A DNA stretch of 64,000 nt from DASWNP01 sp036399175. GTDB lineage: Bacteria > Acidobacteriota > Blastocatellia > Pyrinomonadales > Pyrinomonadaceae. Positions 8,724 to 16,087 of this stretch are shown one piece after another. The notes beneath the pieces were generated by a model, which worked only from the letters and a program-made list of their open reading frames with translations, did no database searches and had not been told where the DNA came from. The DNA lies in NCBI GenBank assembly GCA_036399175.1, contig DASWNP010000063.1:1-64000 (forward strand). Direction: 5' to 3'. Both the position numbers and the translations under genes were made by a program. The first letter of the stretch is position 1; each line of letters starts with the position of its first letter.

Positions 8724-8837
8724 CCGGGGAAAGGGTAAAGGCGAAAGGGAAAAGGCATCAAAGCAAAAGCATCGAAACAAAACGCGGCTCGGGTTTTCTT
8801 CCCTTTGCCCTTTGCCCCTTCCCCTTTCCCCTTTTTT
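8724..8837. repeat. Intergenic hairpin H4 (inverted relative of H3)
   Basis: The left arm 8724-8759 (GGGGAAAGGGTAAAGG) faces a pyrimidine right arm 8800-8837. The loop bases 8751-8783 are the exact reverse complement of 7364-7396 in H3, so the two elements bracket the acetyltransferase pair in opposite orientation. The ketoacyl synthase stop codon (8836-8838) sits at the right edge. Confidence 0.87.
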
Positions 8838-10056
8838 ATTCTTCCCATCGACGGAAAAGCAGGACGGCGTTCAAGCCGCCGAAGGCGAACGAGTTCGACA
8901 TCGCGTATTCGACGCTGGCCTCGCGCGCCGCGTTCGGCACGACATCGAGGTCGCACTGCGGGTCGGGCTCGTTGTAGTTCATGGTCGGCGGCAGGAGGCT
9001 GTGCTTGAGCGCGAGCACGGAGGCGACGGCTTCGACCGCTCCGGCTGCGCCGAGCGTGTGGCCGTGCATCGACTTCGTCGAGCTGACGGCGAGACGTTCG
9101 GCGTGTCGCCCGAAGACGCTGCGGATGGCTTCGGTCTCCATCGGGTCGTTGACCTGCGTGGCCGTGCCGTGCGCGTTGATGTAGCCGACCTGCTGCGGGT
9201 CGATGCGCGCGTCTTCGATGGCGGCGCGCATCGCACGCGCCGCGCCTTCCGCCGAAGGCTGCGTCAGGTGATGCGCGTCGGCAGACATGCCGAAGCCGAC
9301 CACTTCGGCGTAAATCTCAGCGCCGCGCTCTCGTGCCGCGTCGAGCGTTTCAAGGACGAGCATCGCGCCGCCCTCGCCGAGAATCATTCCGCGCCTGTCT
9401 TTCGAGAAGGGGCGGCAGGTGTCGGGCGAGACGACGCGCAGAGGCTCCCACATCTTCAGGTGGCCGAACGTAAACGGCGACTCGCTGCCGCCCGTCAGGG
9501 CGACTTCCGCCATTCCCGTCCGCACGTGCATGAAAGCCTGCCCGATGGCATGACCCGAAGAAGCGCAGGCCGTCGAGATGTTGTAAGCCGGGCCGGTGAT
9601 GCCGAACTCCATCGAGATGTGGCTGGCCGCCGCGTTCGACATCGCAAGGGGAATCGAGAGAGGATGCGCGCGTTTTCCCGGCTGGCTGTAGATGCCTTTG
9701 AAGGTCTGGTCTTCGCTAATCTTTCCGCCGAGGCACGAGCCGGTGACGATGCAGGTGCGCTCCTTCACGCGCTCGCTCAGCTCAAGCCGCGCGTCGCGCA
9801 AAGCCTCGCGCGCGGCGACGAGGCCGAACTGTGAGAAACGGTCGAGCTGTTCGGATTGCTTGAACTCGAAGTGCTCGGCGGCGTCGTAGCCTTCGACCTG
9901 TGCGCCGTTTGAAAAGCGCAGGGGCGTATCGCTCGCAAGCGTCAGAGGACGAATGCCGCTGCGCCCTTCCGTGAGAGCCTGCCAGAAATCCGCGACGTTG
10001 TGGCCGAGAGCCGTGATAGCTCCGAGTCCGGTGACGACTACACGATTGTCTTTCAT
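8836..10056 (-). CDS. Beta-ketoacyl-ACP synthase II-like (FabF family)
   Basis: This 406-residue condensing enzyme has the complete Cys-His-His triad: the nucleophile in NISTACASSGHAIG, NAHGTATQVNDPMETE, and STKSMHGHTLGAAGAVE. It would extend an acyl chain on an acyl carrier protein, and such a carrier is encoded 5 nt upstream. I use the ATG at 10056 (MKDNRVVVTGLGAITALG); the 24 codons before it are not conserved in type. Its place among glycosyltransferases, away from fab genes, suggests a dedicated acyl chain for a glycolipid or for the cluster's acyltransferases. That role is inferred. Confidence 0.92.
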   Translation of the reverse strand: MKDNRVVVTGLGAITALGHNVADFWQALTEGRSGIRPLTLASDTPLRFSNGAQVEGYDAAEHFEFKQSEQLDRFSQFGLVAAREALRDARLELSERVKERTCIVTGSCLGGKISEDQTFKGIYSQPGKRAHPLSIPLAMSNAAASHISMEFGITGPAYNISTACASSGHAIGQAFMHVRTGMAEVALTGGSESPFTFGHLKMWEPLRVVSPDTCRPFSKDRRGMILGEGGAMLVLETLDAARERGAEIYAEVVGFGMSADAHHLTQPSAEGAARAMRAAIEDARIDPQQVGYINAHGTATQVNDPMETEAIRSVFGRHAERLAVSSTKSMHGHTLGAAGAVEAVASVLALKHSLLPPTMNYNEPDPQCDLDVVPNAAREASVEYAMSNSFAFGGLNAVLLFRRWEE

Positions 10057-10061
10057 AACGA

Positions 10062-10340
10062 TTAGCTGGCGGCCTGCCCCGCTCCCTCTCCGGACGCAAA
10101 CTCCCCCGGCAAAAGCCTCTGGACACACTCGACAGCATCTCTGACCGTGCGCAAGCCCATCGCGTCTTCATTCGGAATCGAGATGTTGAAATCCTCTTCG
10201 AGGTCGGCGATGAGCGCGAGCGCGTCGAGAGAAGTCATGCCCAACTCCTCGAAAGTGGTGTTGAGGGCTATCTGCTCGGCGGGTATCCTCTGCGAAGAGG
10301 CGAGGCTCTGGATAACTCTCCCGGCTACTGCTTCCGACAT
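10062..10340 (-). CDS. Acyl carrier protein
   Basis: This 92-residue carrier has the four-helix ACP pattern, with the phosphopantetheine serine in ELGMTSLDALALIADLEEDF (TSL in place of the usual DSL). The ATG at 10340 has AAGGGAG in front; a TTG seven codons earlier is less likely. It lies between a GT-B-like gene and the ketoacyl synthase. It should need a 4'-phosphopantetheinyl transferase such as the acpS at 40111. It is probably specialised rather than the housekeeping ACP, because fatty-acid genes are absent nearby. Confidence 0.9.
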   Translation of the reverse strand: MSEAVAGRVIQSLASSQRIPAEQIALNTTFEELGMTSLDALALIADLEEDFNISIPNEDAMGLRTVRDAVECVQRLLPGEFASGEGAGQAAS

Positions 10341-10377
10341 AACGTTTGAACTCCCTTCCAATTAAACGATAGTCAAA

Positions 10378-11685
10378 TCAGGCGTCGGTCAAAGAGGTCG
10401 GCGAGAGGCTTTCGCCCGCCTCGCTCGTGGGCGTCGCGGCCAACGCCTCTTCGACCGACGACGACGGCGACGCCGCCGCATCCGAATCTTTCATCTGCGC
10501 GAGCATCTCGCCGAGCACCCTTCGGCTGTCGAAATGCTCTTCGGCTATCCGTCGCGCCGCACGCGAATGGCGCGCGGGCTCGGCCTCGACGCGCCTGAGA
10601 GCATCTATCGCGCCGTCTTCATCCTCGAACGCGAGCAGGCCGCAATCGCTCGGCAGGTATTTCGACCAGCCCGTCTCCTGCGTGATGACGGGACGCGCCG
10701 CCGCCAGGTAGCAGGCCGAGCGGCAGGAGAACCAGCCCGTCCGCGCCTTCACGTACGTCTCTTTGGCGACGGAGAACTCGCCGCGCGAGCGCGCGATGAA
10801 GGTTTGATACGCGCGCCAGTCCGAAGCGTGCGCTGCGGGCTCGAGCACGCGCCAGCCCGCCTCGCGCGCCTCGTCGAAGGGGAAAGGCTCGCCCGCCCCG
10901 CCCGTCTGCCCGACGGCGACGGCGAGAGCAGTTTCTTCGACGCGCGACGGCAGATGAAAGAAGCGTCGAAACTCGACATCCTTCTGCCCCCACTTCTCGC
11001 CCGCATAGACGAGGGGTTTAGCCGCCGTCCAGTTCATCAACGTCGTGTAAGCGCGGCTCTCATCATTCGACACTGGAAGCACGGCGGGCTGCCAGCGCGA
11101 GAGACAGACGGGCTGGCGCGTCGGTCGCCAACGGATGCCGCACAGGGGCATCAGGCAATCGGGAGCGCCGACGTTTTCGCCGAAGGTGAAATGAAAGTTG
11201 TGCGCATCGACAAGCTCGCGCAAACCGGGCTCGCCCGGCGTGAACATCTGTTGGGAGAGATACTGAATCTGCGTGAACATCGGGTCGGAATCGACGAGAG
11301 CGCGACGCGGGATGCGACGGTATTCGTCGCGCATGAAGGTCGAGCAGGAGATGTTGACGAAGACATCGGCCGTGCGCGCCACCTCTCGCACCTCCGCTTC
11401 CGTCATGCCGAAGCATCTGCCCGAAGCTTCGTCCCTGTAAGCCCACCTGTCTCTGAGTCCGAAAGCCTCCATCACGGATTTCAGATACGCGACGCTCGCC
11501 GAGGCGTCGCCCCAATCGCTCCCCGCCGGTTGATAGATAGGCCAGAGTCGCGTGTCTTCGATGTAGAAAACGTCGTGCCCCATCCCGGCGAAGCCCGCAG
11601 GGTATTGCACATAGTCCCAGGTGATGCCGCCCGCAGGCAGCAGCCCCGTGTATCCGCCGACGATGATGCGAAGTCTCTCCATCAC
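10378..11685 (-). CDS. GT-B-like glycosyltransferase
   Basis: This 435-residue protein resembles bacterial family-1-type glycosyltransferases. Its N-terminus, RLRIIVGGYTGLLPAGGITW, fits a first Rossmann domain. The C-terminal half has TGWFSCRSACYLAAARPVIT and LLAFEDEDGAIDALRRVEAE, which fits the donor-binding domain found in proteins that act on exported glycans. The usual E-x7-E signature is not obvious. The last 50 residues are Ser/Ala/Glu-rich and probably unstructured. It starts at the ATG at 11685 or the one directly after it. The product is unknown; it belongs to the same minus-strand run as its neighbours. Confidence 0.7.
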   Translation of the reverse strand: MMERLRIIVGGYTGLLPAGGITWDYVQYPAGFAGMGHDVFYIEDTRLWPIYQPAGSDWGDASASVAYLKSVMEAFGLRDRWAYRDEASGRCFGMTEAEVREVARTADVFVNISCSTFMRDEYRRIPRRALVDSDPMFTQIQYLSQQMFTPGEPGLRELVDAHNFHFTFGENVGAPDCLMPLCGIRWRPTRQPVCLSRWQPAVLPVSNDESRAYTTLMNWTAAKPLVYAGEKWGQKDVEFRRFFHLPSRVEETALAVAVGQTGGAGEPFPFDEAREAGWRVLEPAAHASDWRAYQTFIARSRGEFSVAKETYVKARTGWFSCRSACYLAAARPVITQETGWSKYLPSDCGLLAFEDEDGAIDALRRVEAEPARHSRAARRIAEEHFDSRRVLGEMLAQMKDSDAAASPSSSVEEALAATPTSEAGESLSPTSLTDA

Positions 11686-11725
11686 ACTTGCAGACCGCTC
11701 AGACGCGTCGATGCTTTTACTTCCT

Positions 11726-12709
11726 TCAGTCGTTCGCGCTCACGTACCAGCGCGAGGGCGCGACCGTCTCCGGCTCGATAGACTCGTCGAGAATGTGGAC
11801 GACGATGGGGAAATCGTAATCGTCGCGCGCGAAGCCGAGCGACGCGACGGTAGTCTCCATGAGCGGAGTCGCCAGCACGGCGACTTTGCGAATCTCTTCC
11901 TCGCCCTCGCCCACCGAAAGAGACTTTTCGTGCGCGACGTTCGCGGCGGCTATCAGCGTCGCTCGCATGGCTTCCCCGGCATCTGCGGCGAGCAGGTCGC
12001 AGACGAGCCACTGCCGGTCGCCCTTCCTGCGCGATGCGACGAGGCCGACCAGCTCGCCCTCGCGCTCGACGGCGGTCGTCGTGTAGTTGGCGTTGGCGAG
12101 CTTCCAGCGCAGCGTCTCGGCGTCGCGCATCACAAGGCAGCCGTGCAGCCTCGAAGATGCTTTCCAGAGACGGTCAACTCTGTCGTCCCATGCCCTGAGC
12201 GGCGCGGCTTCGTAGCCTTTGGCTTGCGCGAGCGGCGCGGCCAGAGGCATCGGCAGACTCCAAAGCGGAAACGAGCCGGTTTGCAGAAACGGGAACATCT
12301 TGAAGAGCCTGACCCAGCGCGGGTCTGGAACCATGTAGATGAGCTGCTCGCCCGCCGCGCGCAATTCCTCGACGGCGCGCGAATACATCGCGACGGCAGG
12401 CTGGTCGAAGGGGTTGTTGCTTCTGACGGCCTCGCGCATGGCCGGTGTGATAATCGTTCCGAACGGGCGCACGGCGCGCACTACTTCGCCGTCTACGGAG
12501 ACGCGCGAAGGCATGAAACGAAACTGGCCGAGCATCTCTCCCGTCCGGTCGTCGCTGGCGACGACGATGCGCGGCTTGCCGAAGGGCGCGGCGGCAAACC
12601 AGCGCCCTAAGGCTTCGAGCGTCGTCTCGCCCCAATCGGTCGCCTCGCGCCAGAGGCGTTCGAGGCCGGGCAAGGTGGCGTCGGGGTGAAATTCGTAGGC
12701 GACTCCCAT
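11726..12709 (-). CDS. GNAT-type acyltransferase, paralogue 1
   Basis: This 327-residue protein is of the acyl-CoA N-acyltransferase type often found in exopolysaccharide clusters. It is paralogous to the genes at 13986 and 14978. Shared landmarks are YMVPDPRWVRLFKMFP in the middle, EREGELVGLVASRRKGDRQW and the end SRWYVSAND. The ATG at 12709 has AGGGGAG before it; a TTG at 12733 that overlaps the upstream stop would add eight residues. The length suggests two GNAT-like halves. It may transfer an acyl or amino-acyl group to a sugar, but substrate and donor are not evident. Confidence 0.7.
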   Translation of the reverse strand: MGVAYEFHPDATLPGLERLWREATDWGETTLEALGRWFAAAPFGKPRIVVASDDRTGEMLGQFRFMPSRVSVDGEVVRAVRPFGTIITPAMREAVRSNNPFDQPAVAMYSRAVEELRAAGEQLIYMVPDPRWVRLFKMFPFLQTGSFPLWSLPMPLAAPLAQAKGYEAAPLRAWDDRVDRLWKASSRLHGCLVMRDAETLRWKLANANYTTTAVEREGELVGLVASRRKGDRQWLVCDLLAADAGEAMRATLIAAANVAHEKSLSVGEGEEEIRKVAVLATPLMETTVASLGFARDDYDFPIVVHILDESIEPETVAPSRWYVSAND

Positions 12710-12729
12710 TTGCGTCTCCCCTGCCTTCG

Positions 12730-13878
12730 TCAATCGGCCTCGCTCGCATCCGTCTGCGACGCGCGCAAAGACCTGTATCTCTCCAACTCGCTACGGAACG
12801 CTTCGCCTTCGGCGGCGATGGCCTCATCCATCAATGCCGAGGCGTACTGCCAAAGCTCGAAGTCGAGTTCGTTTCGACGCCGCGCGGCATCGACGACTGC
12901 CTGCGGGAGCGAGGCGGTCGGCATCCTGTGCGGGTTGACGTTTCGCGGGTAGGAGAGAACCTCTCGCGTCCAGCCGAGCCTGCGCTTGAGCAGGACGAGC
13001 GTCTCGTCGAAACGCTCGGTGAGGCCGACAACGGCGAAGTGTTTGCGAAGATTCTCCTTCGCTTTTCTCAGCGTCTCGCTCGTACAGCCGCCGATTTCCG
13101 GGTCATCGCCCGCGATGCGGCGCGTCTGGTCGTTATCTACCTCCTTGAAAGGCGGCGACGTGACGAACTCCTCCATGCTCATCGTCTCGGAGAGCTTCGC
13201 GTAGTAGTAGAGCGAGACGACGCGTTCGAGCGGGTTGCGAAGCAGCGTGATGTAGTTCGAGGGGCGGGCGACGTGTTCGTGCAGGCCGAACCAGAAATGA
13301 CCGATGACGGCGCGCAGGTCTCTGCGTTGGAGCAGCGAGCGCACGTGGGCGGGAACCGAGAGGTCGGGCTCTTTCAAAAATCCGTAGGTCAGGTAGGCGA
13401 CGCCCGCTTTGAGCAGGGCGTCTTCGCCCGACTCTTCGGCGCGACACTGATTGTAGACGAACTCGCCGAGCGTCTGCCCGCCCGCCTTCGGGATGTGTAG
13501 AAAGAGCACGACGGGCGCGTCCCTGTCGGCATCGACGGCGCGCGCGTTTGCCACTTCTTCCGGCTCGACGGATGCTGCCGCCTCTTCGCCGAAGAGCACG
13601 GTTTGTTCGAGCCCTTTTTTGAGCAGAGGCGCAATCCAGCCCGTAAAGGGCATAGCGATGAGCGGCAGCTTGCCGTCGAATTTGAGCGCATCCTCTTCGA
13701 CCTCAAGCGTGCCCCGGAGCCCGACGCCCTGCGCCGTCACGGTGAAGGTGAAACGGTTCTCGTCCCATGTGCCGTCGAGGTCGGAGAAGCTGCGCGCGCG
13801 CTCGGTGAGTGCCTTGAGTCGCCCGACGGCTTCTCTCTGTCCGAAGCTGTGCGCGACTTGTGTTCGGTATCTCGGCAT
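12730..13878 (-). CDS. PHA-system-like domain fused to a family 2 sulfotransferase
   Basis: This 382-residue protein has two parts. Residues 1-95 (RYRTQVAHSFGQREAVGRLK, then WDENRFTFTVTAQGVGLRGT and KLPLIAMPFTGWIAPLLKKG) resemble the small polyhydroxyalkanoic acid system family. Residues from about 122 are a Sulfotransfer_2 enzyme with the 5'-phosphosulfate loop FLHIPKAGGQTL and the 3'-phosphate motif LLRNPLERVVSLYYYAK. I know the two families as separate proteins; the fusion is unusual. It lies between two GNAT paralogues and probably sulfates the cluster's glycan or lipid. The N-terminal assignment is the less certain half. Confidence 0.75.
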   Translation of the reverse strand: MPRYRTQVAHSFGQREAVGRLKALTERARSFSDLDGTWDENRFTFTVTAQGVGLRGTLEVEEDALKFDGKLPLIAMPFTGWIAPLLKKGLEQTVLFGEEAAASVEPEEVANARAVDADRDAPVVLFLHIPKAGGQTLGEFVYNQCRAEESGEDALLKAGVAYLTYGFLKEPDLSVPAHVRSLLQRRDLRAVIGHFWFGLHEHVARPSNYITLLRNPLERVVSLYYYAKLSETMSMEEFVTSPPFKEVDNDQTRRIAGDDPEIGGCTSETLRKAKENLRKHFAVVGLTERFDETLVLLKRRLGWTREVLSYPRNVNPHRMPTASLPQAVVDAARRRNELDFELWQYASALMDEAIAAEGEAFRSELERYRSLRASQTDASEAD

Positions 13879-13985
13879 GCTGAAAATTTTCTCCGTTCGT
13901 CTCGAAGGCGAATCCGCGTCTTGTTCAATTTATGAGTCGGCGCTGAAGCTCTTCGTGTCTCTCGCTTCGCGTTTCAATCCAGCCG

Positions 13986-14963
13986 TCAATCGTTGGCGCT
14001 CACGTACCAGCTCGACGGCGCAACATCCCGCTTGCCGATTGACGGATTGAGGATGTGCAGGATGAGCGGAAAGTCGTAGCAGTCGCGCCGGAAGCCGAGC
14101 GAGCGCAAGGTCGGCTCAAGGACTGGCGTGACGAGCACCGTCACTTTGCCGATGGGCTGCGACTGTGGGGCGCTGCGCGTACGCTCGTCGGCGAGGCGGA
14201 TGACGGCGACGAAGGTTGCGTGCAGCGAGTCGCCGTCGTCTGCGGCGAGCACGTCGCAGATGAGCCACTGCCGGTCGCCCTTCTTGCGCGAAGCGACGAG
14301 GCCGACCAGCTCGCCCTCGCGCTCGACGCCGAGCACCGTGTATCCGCCGTCGCCAATCTTGTATGGAAGAGTCCGCGTGTCGCGCACGACCGAGCAGTCG
14401 TGAAAACGAGACCAGGCCATCCAGAGACGGTCGATGCGCTCGTCGTCGAGCGCACGGAGCGGCGCGGCGGTATAGCCATCGGGCATCGGCGGCGCTTCCG
14501 CGAGCGGAAGGTCGAGCCGCCAGAGGGGAAACGTGCCGCCCTGAAATTTCGGAAACATCTTGAAGAGCCTGACCCAGCGCGGGTCTGGAACCATGTAGAT
14601 GAGGCCGTCGCCGCGCGCTCGGAGCGCCTTAACCGAGTGCATGTACATCGCTACGGCCGGATGCGCGAGCGGGTTGGCGCTGCGAAAGCGTTGCGAGCGC
14701 GCGACGATGGGCGCGCCCGGTCGGAAGGCTCTGTACTCGCGCCCCTTCACCGTCACGAGCGAAGGCACGAAGGCGAACTGCCCGACTATCTTCCCCGTCT
14801 CGCCGTCGGTCGCAACCGTCCCGGCCACTCCGCCGAGCGGCGCATCGACCACGTAGCGCTGCCACATCTCTTCCGACAATTTGCCCCACCCAGCTTCTTC
14901 CATCCAGAGCTTTTGCAGCGCGGGCAAATCGTCCTCGACTATCAGCCGGTAATCCAAAGACAT
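13986..14963 (-). CDS. GNAT-type acyltransferase, paralogue 2
   Basis: This 325-residue paralogue is closest to the gene at 11726. Both contain YMVPDPRWVRLFKMFP, an EREGELVGLVASRKKGDRQW segment and the terminal SSWYVSAND. The ATG at 14963 is preceded by AAGGAGAAG; the frame extends further but would enter the upstream gene. The end of gene 14978 lies 14 nt upstream. An acyl-CoA or acyl-ACP dependent transferase is the best guess. The acyl carrier protein encoded in the same run could be the donor, which is inference. Confidence 0.7.
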   Translation of the reverse strand: MSLDYRLIVEDDLPALQKLWMEEAGWGKLSEEMWQRYVVDAPLGGVAGTVATDGETGKIVGQFAFVPSLVTVKGREYRAFRPGAPIVARSQRFRSANPLAHPAVAMYMHSVKALRARGDGLIYMVPDPRWVRLFKMFPKFQGGTFPLWRLDLPLAEAPPMPDGYTAAPLRALDDERIDRLWMAWSRFHDCSVVRDTRTLPYKIGDGGYTVLGVEREGELVGLVASRKKGDRQWLICDVLAADDGDSLHATFVAVIRLADERTRSAPQSQPIGKVTVLVTPVLEPTLRSLGFRRDCYDFPLILHILNPSIGKRDVAPSSWYVSAND

Positions 14964-14977
14964 CCTCAACTTCTCCT

Positions 14978-15973
14978 TCAGTCGCCCGGCATCAAGTACC
15001 AACGCTCGGGCGCGAGCGCTTCGAGCGGAAGAGCGTCGGCGTCGAACGTGTTGCAGGTGAAAGCGAATCTGTAATCGACCGGCTCGGAGTCGAACGCTTC
15101 GACGGCTGCGGCGAGCGCGGGCGTGAGCATCACTTTCAGATGCGCGAGATTTTCGGGCACTCTGCCAGCGCCGCGCTCGGAGGCGAGCCAGCGAAGCGTC
15201 GCCGCGAGGACGCGCGGCAGGTCGGCGCAGGTGCGCGCCAGCAGGTCAGCCAGAAGTCCCGTCTGCCGCTTCGTCGCCGTGTAGCCGACGAGTTTTCCGC
15301 TCGCGCGCTCGCGCACCTCGACCGCGATGCGCCCGCTATTGCGAAACTTCAGCCACTCGCGCCCGCGCACCACTCCGCACTCAATCGGAAAGCTCTCCTT
15401 CGCCGACAGCCAAAGCTCTTCGTACTCATCGCCAAACTCCGCGACCGGCCGCGCCGTCACTTCGTCAACTCCTGCCGCCGAATCCCCTCCGAGCGCCGAC
15501 TCGAACCTGAGCGACGCGCACCCGTAGCTCGTCTCCGCGAAGCTCGGCACGCCGAAGCGCGGCGCGAGCCGGAAGATGGGCAGCCAGGCGTATTCGGGCA
15601 TCGAATAGACGACGCCGAAGCCGCGTTGCGAAGCCGCTTCGGCCGCCGCCTTGTAGAGCCCAATCATCGGATGCTCGTCGCGCCTGAGCGAACGCCCGCG
15701 CAGCTCCGTGCGCAGGATGGGCGCGGAGAAACGTAGCGCGCGAACTTCCCTTCCGTTCACCTTCAAAAGCGACGGCATGAACATCTCCTGCGCCGCCACT
15801 TTGCCCGCGCCGTCAACCGCCACCGTCACCAGAGCCGCGCCGAAGGGCGTCTCCAAGTACCACTCGCGCCACTGCCGCTCCGTCAGGCTACCCCACCCGG
15901 CCTCCTCCCACAGAGCGAGCAGGCTCGGCAAATCTCGCTCCTCGAAGAGCCTGTATGTCAGTCGCTCGCTCAT
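14978..15973 (-). CDS. GNAT-type acyltransferase, divergent paralogue 3
   Basis: This 331-residue protein has the same layout as the two genes after it but is clearly diverged. The N-terminus (LTYRLFEERDLPSLLALWEE) matches the start of paralogue 2, the middle has YSMPEYAWLPIFRLAPRFG where the others have PDPRWVRLFKMFP, and it ends PERWYLMPGD. It probably arose by tandem duplication in this cluster and took a different substrate. The role is inferred from family and context only. Confidence 0.68.
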   Translation of the reverse strand: MSERLTYRLFEERDLPSLLALWEEAGWGSLTERQWREWYLETPFGAALVTVAVDGAGKVAAQEMFMPSLLKVNGREVRALRFSAPILRTELRGRSLRRDEHPMIGLYKAAAEAASQRGFGVVYSMPEYAWLPIFRLAPRFGVPSFAETSYGCASLRFESALGGDSAAGVDEVTARPVAEFGDEYEELWLSAKESFPIECGVVRGREWLKFRNSGRIAVEVRERASGKLVGYTATKRQTGLLADLLARTCADLPRVLAATLRWLASERGAGRVPENLAHLKVMLTPALAAAVEAFDSEPVDYRFAFTCNTFDADALPLEALAPERWYLMPGD

Positions 15974-15979
15974 CGTTTT

Positions 15980-16050
15980 TGAATCAGGAGGAAAGAGGAA
16001 GGGGCCAAAGGCCGAACGACTAAAAGGGCAAAAGGATAAACTCGGAAGCC
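15980..16050. repeat. Half-element H5 of the GGGG/AAAGG word class
   Basis: A purine run (GGAGGAAAGAGGAAGGGG, then AAAAGGGCAAAAGGA) lies between two minus-strand genes. It resembles one arm of H3, H4 or H15, but I see no complementary second arm. It may be a decayed or incomplete copy. Confidence 0.5.
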
Positions 16051-16087
16051 TCGACTTCGTCGCACTCGCCTCTCTCGTCTGCCCCGA

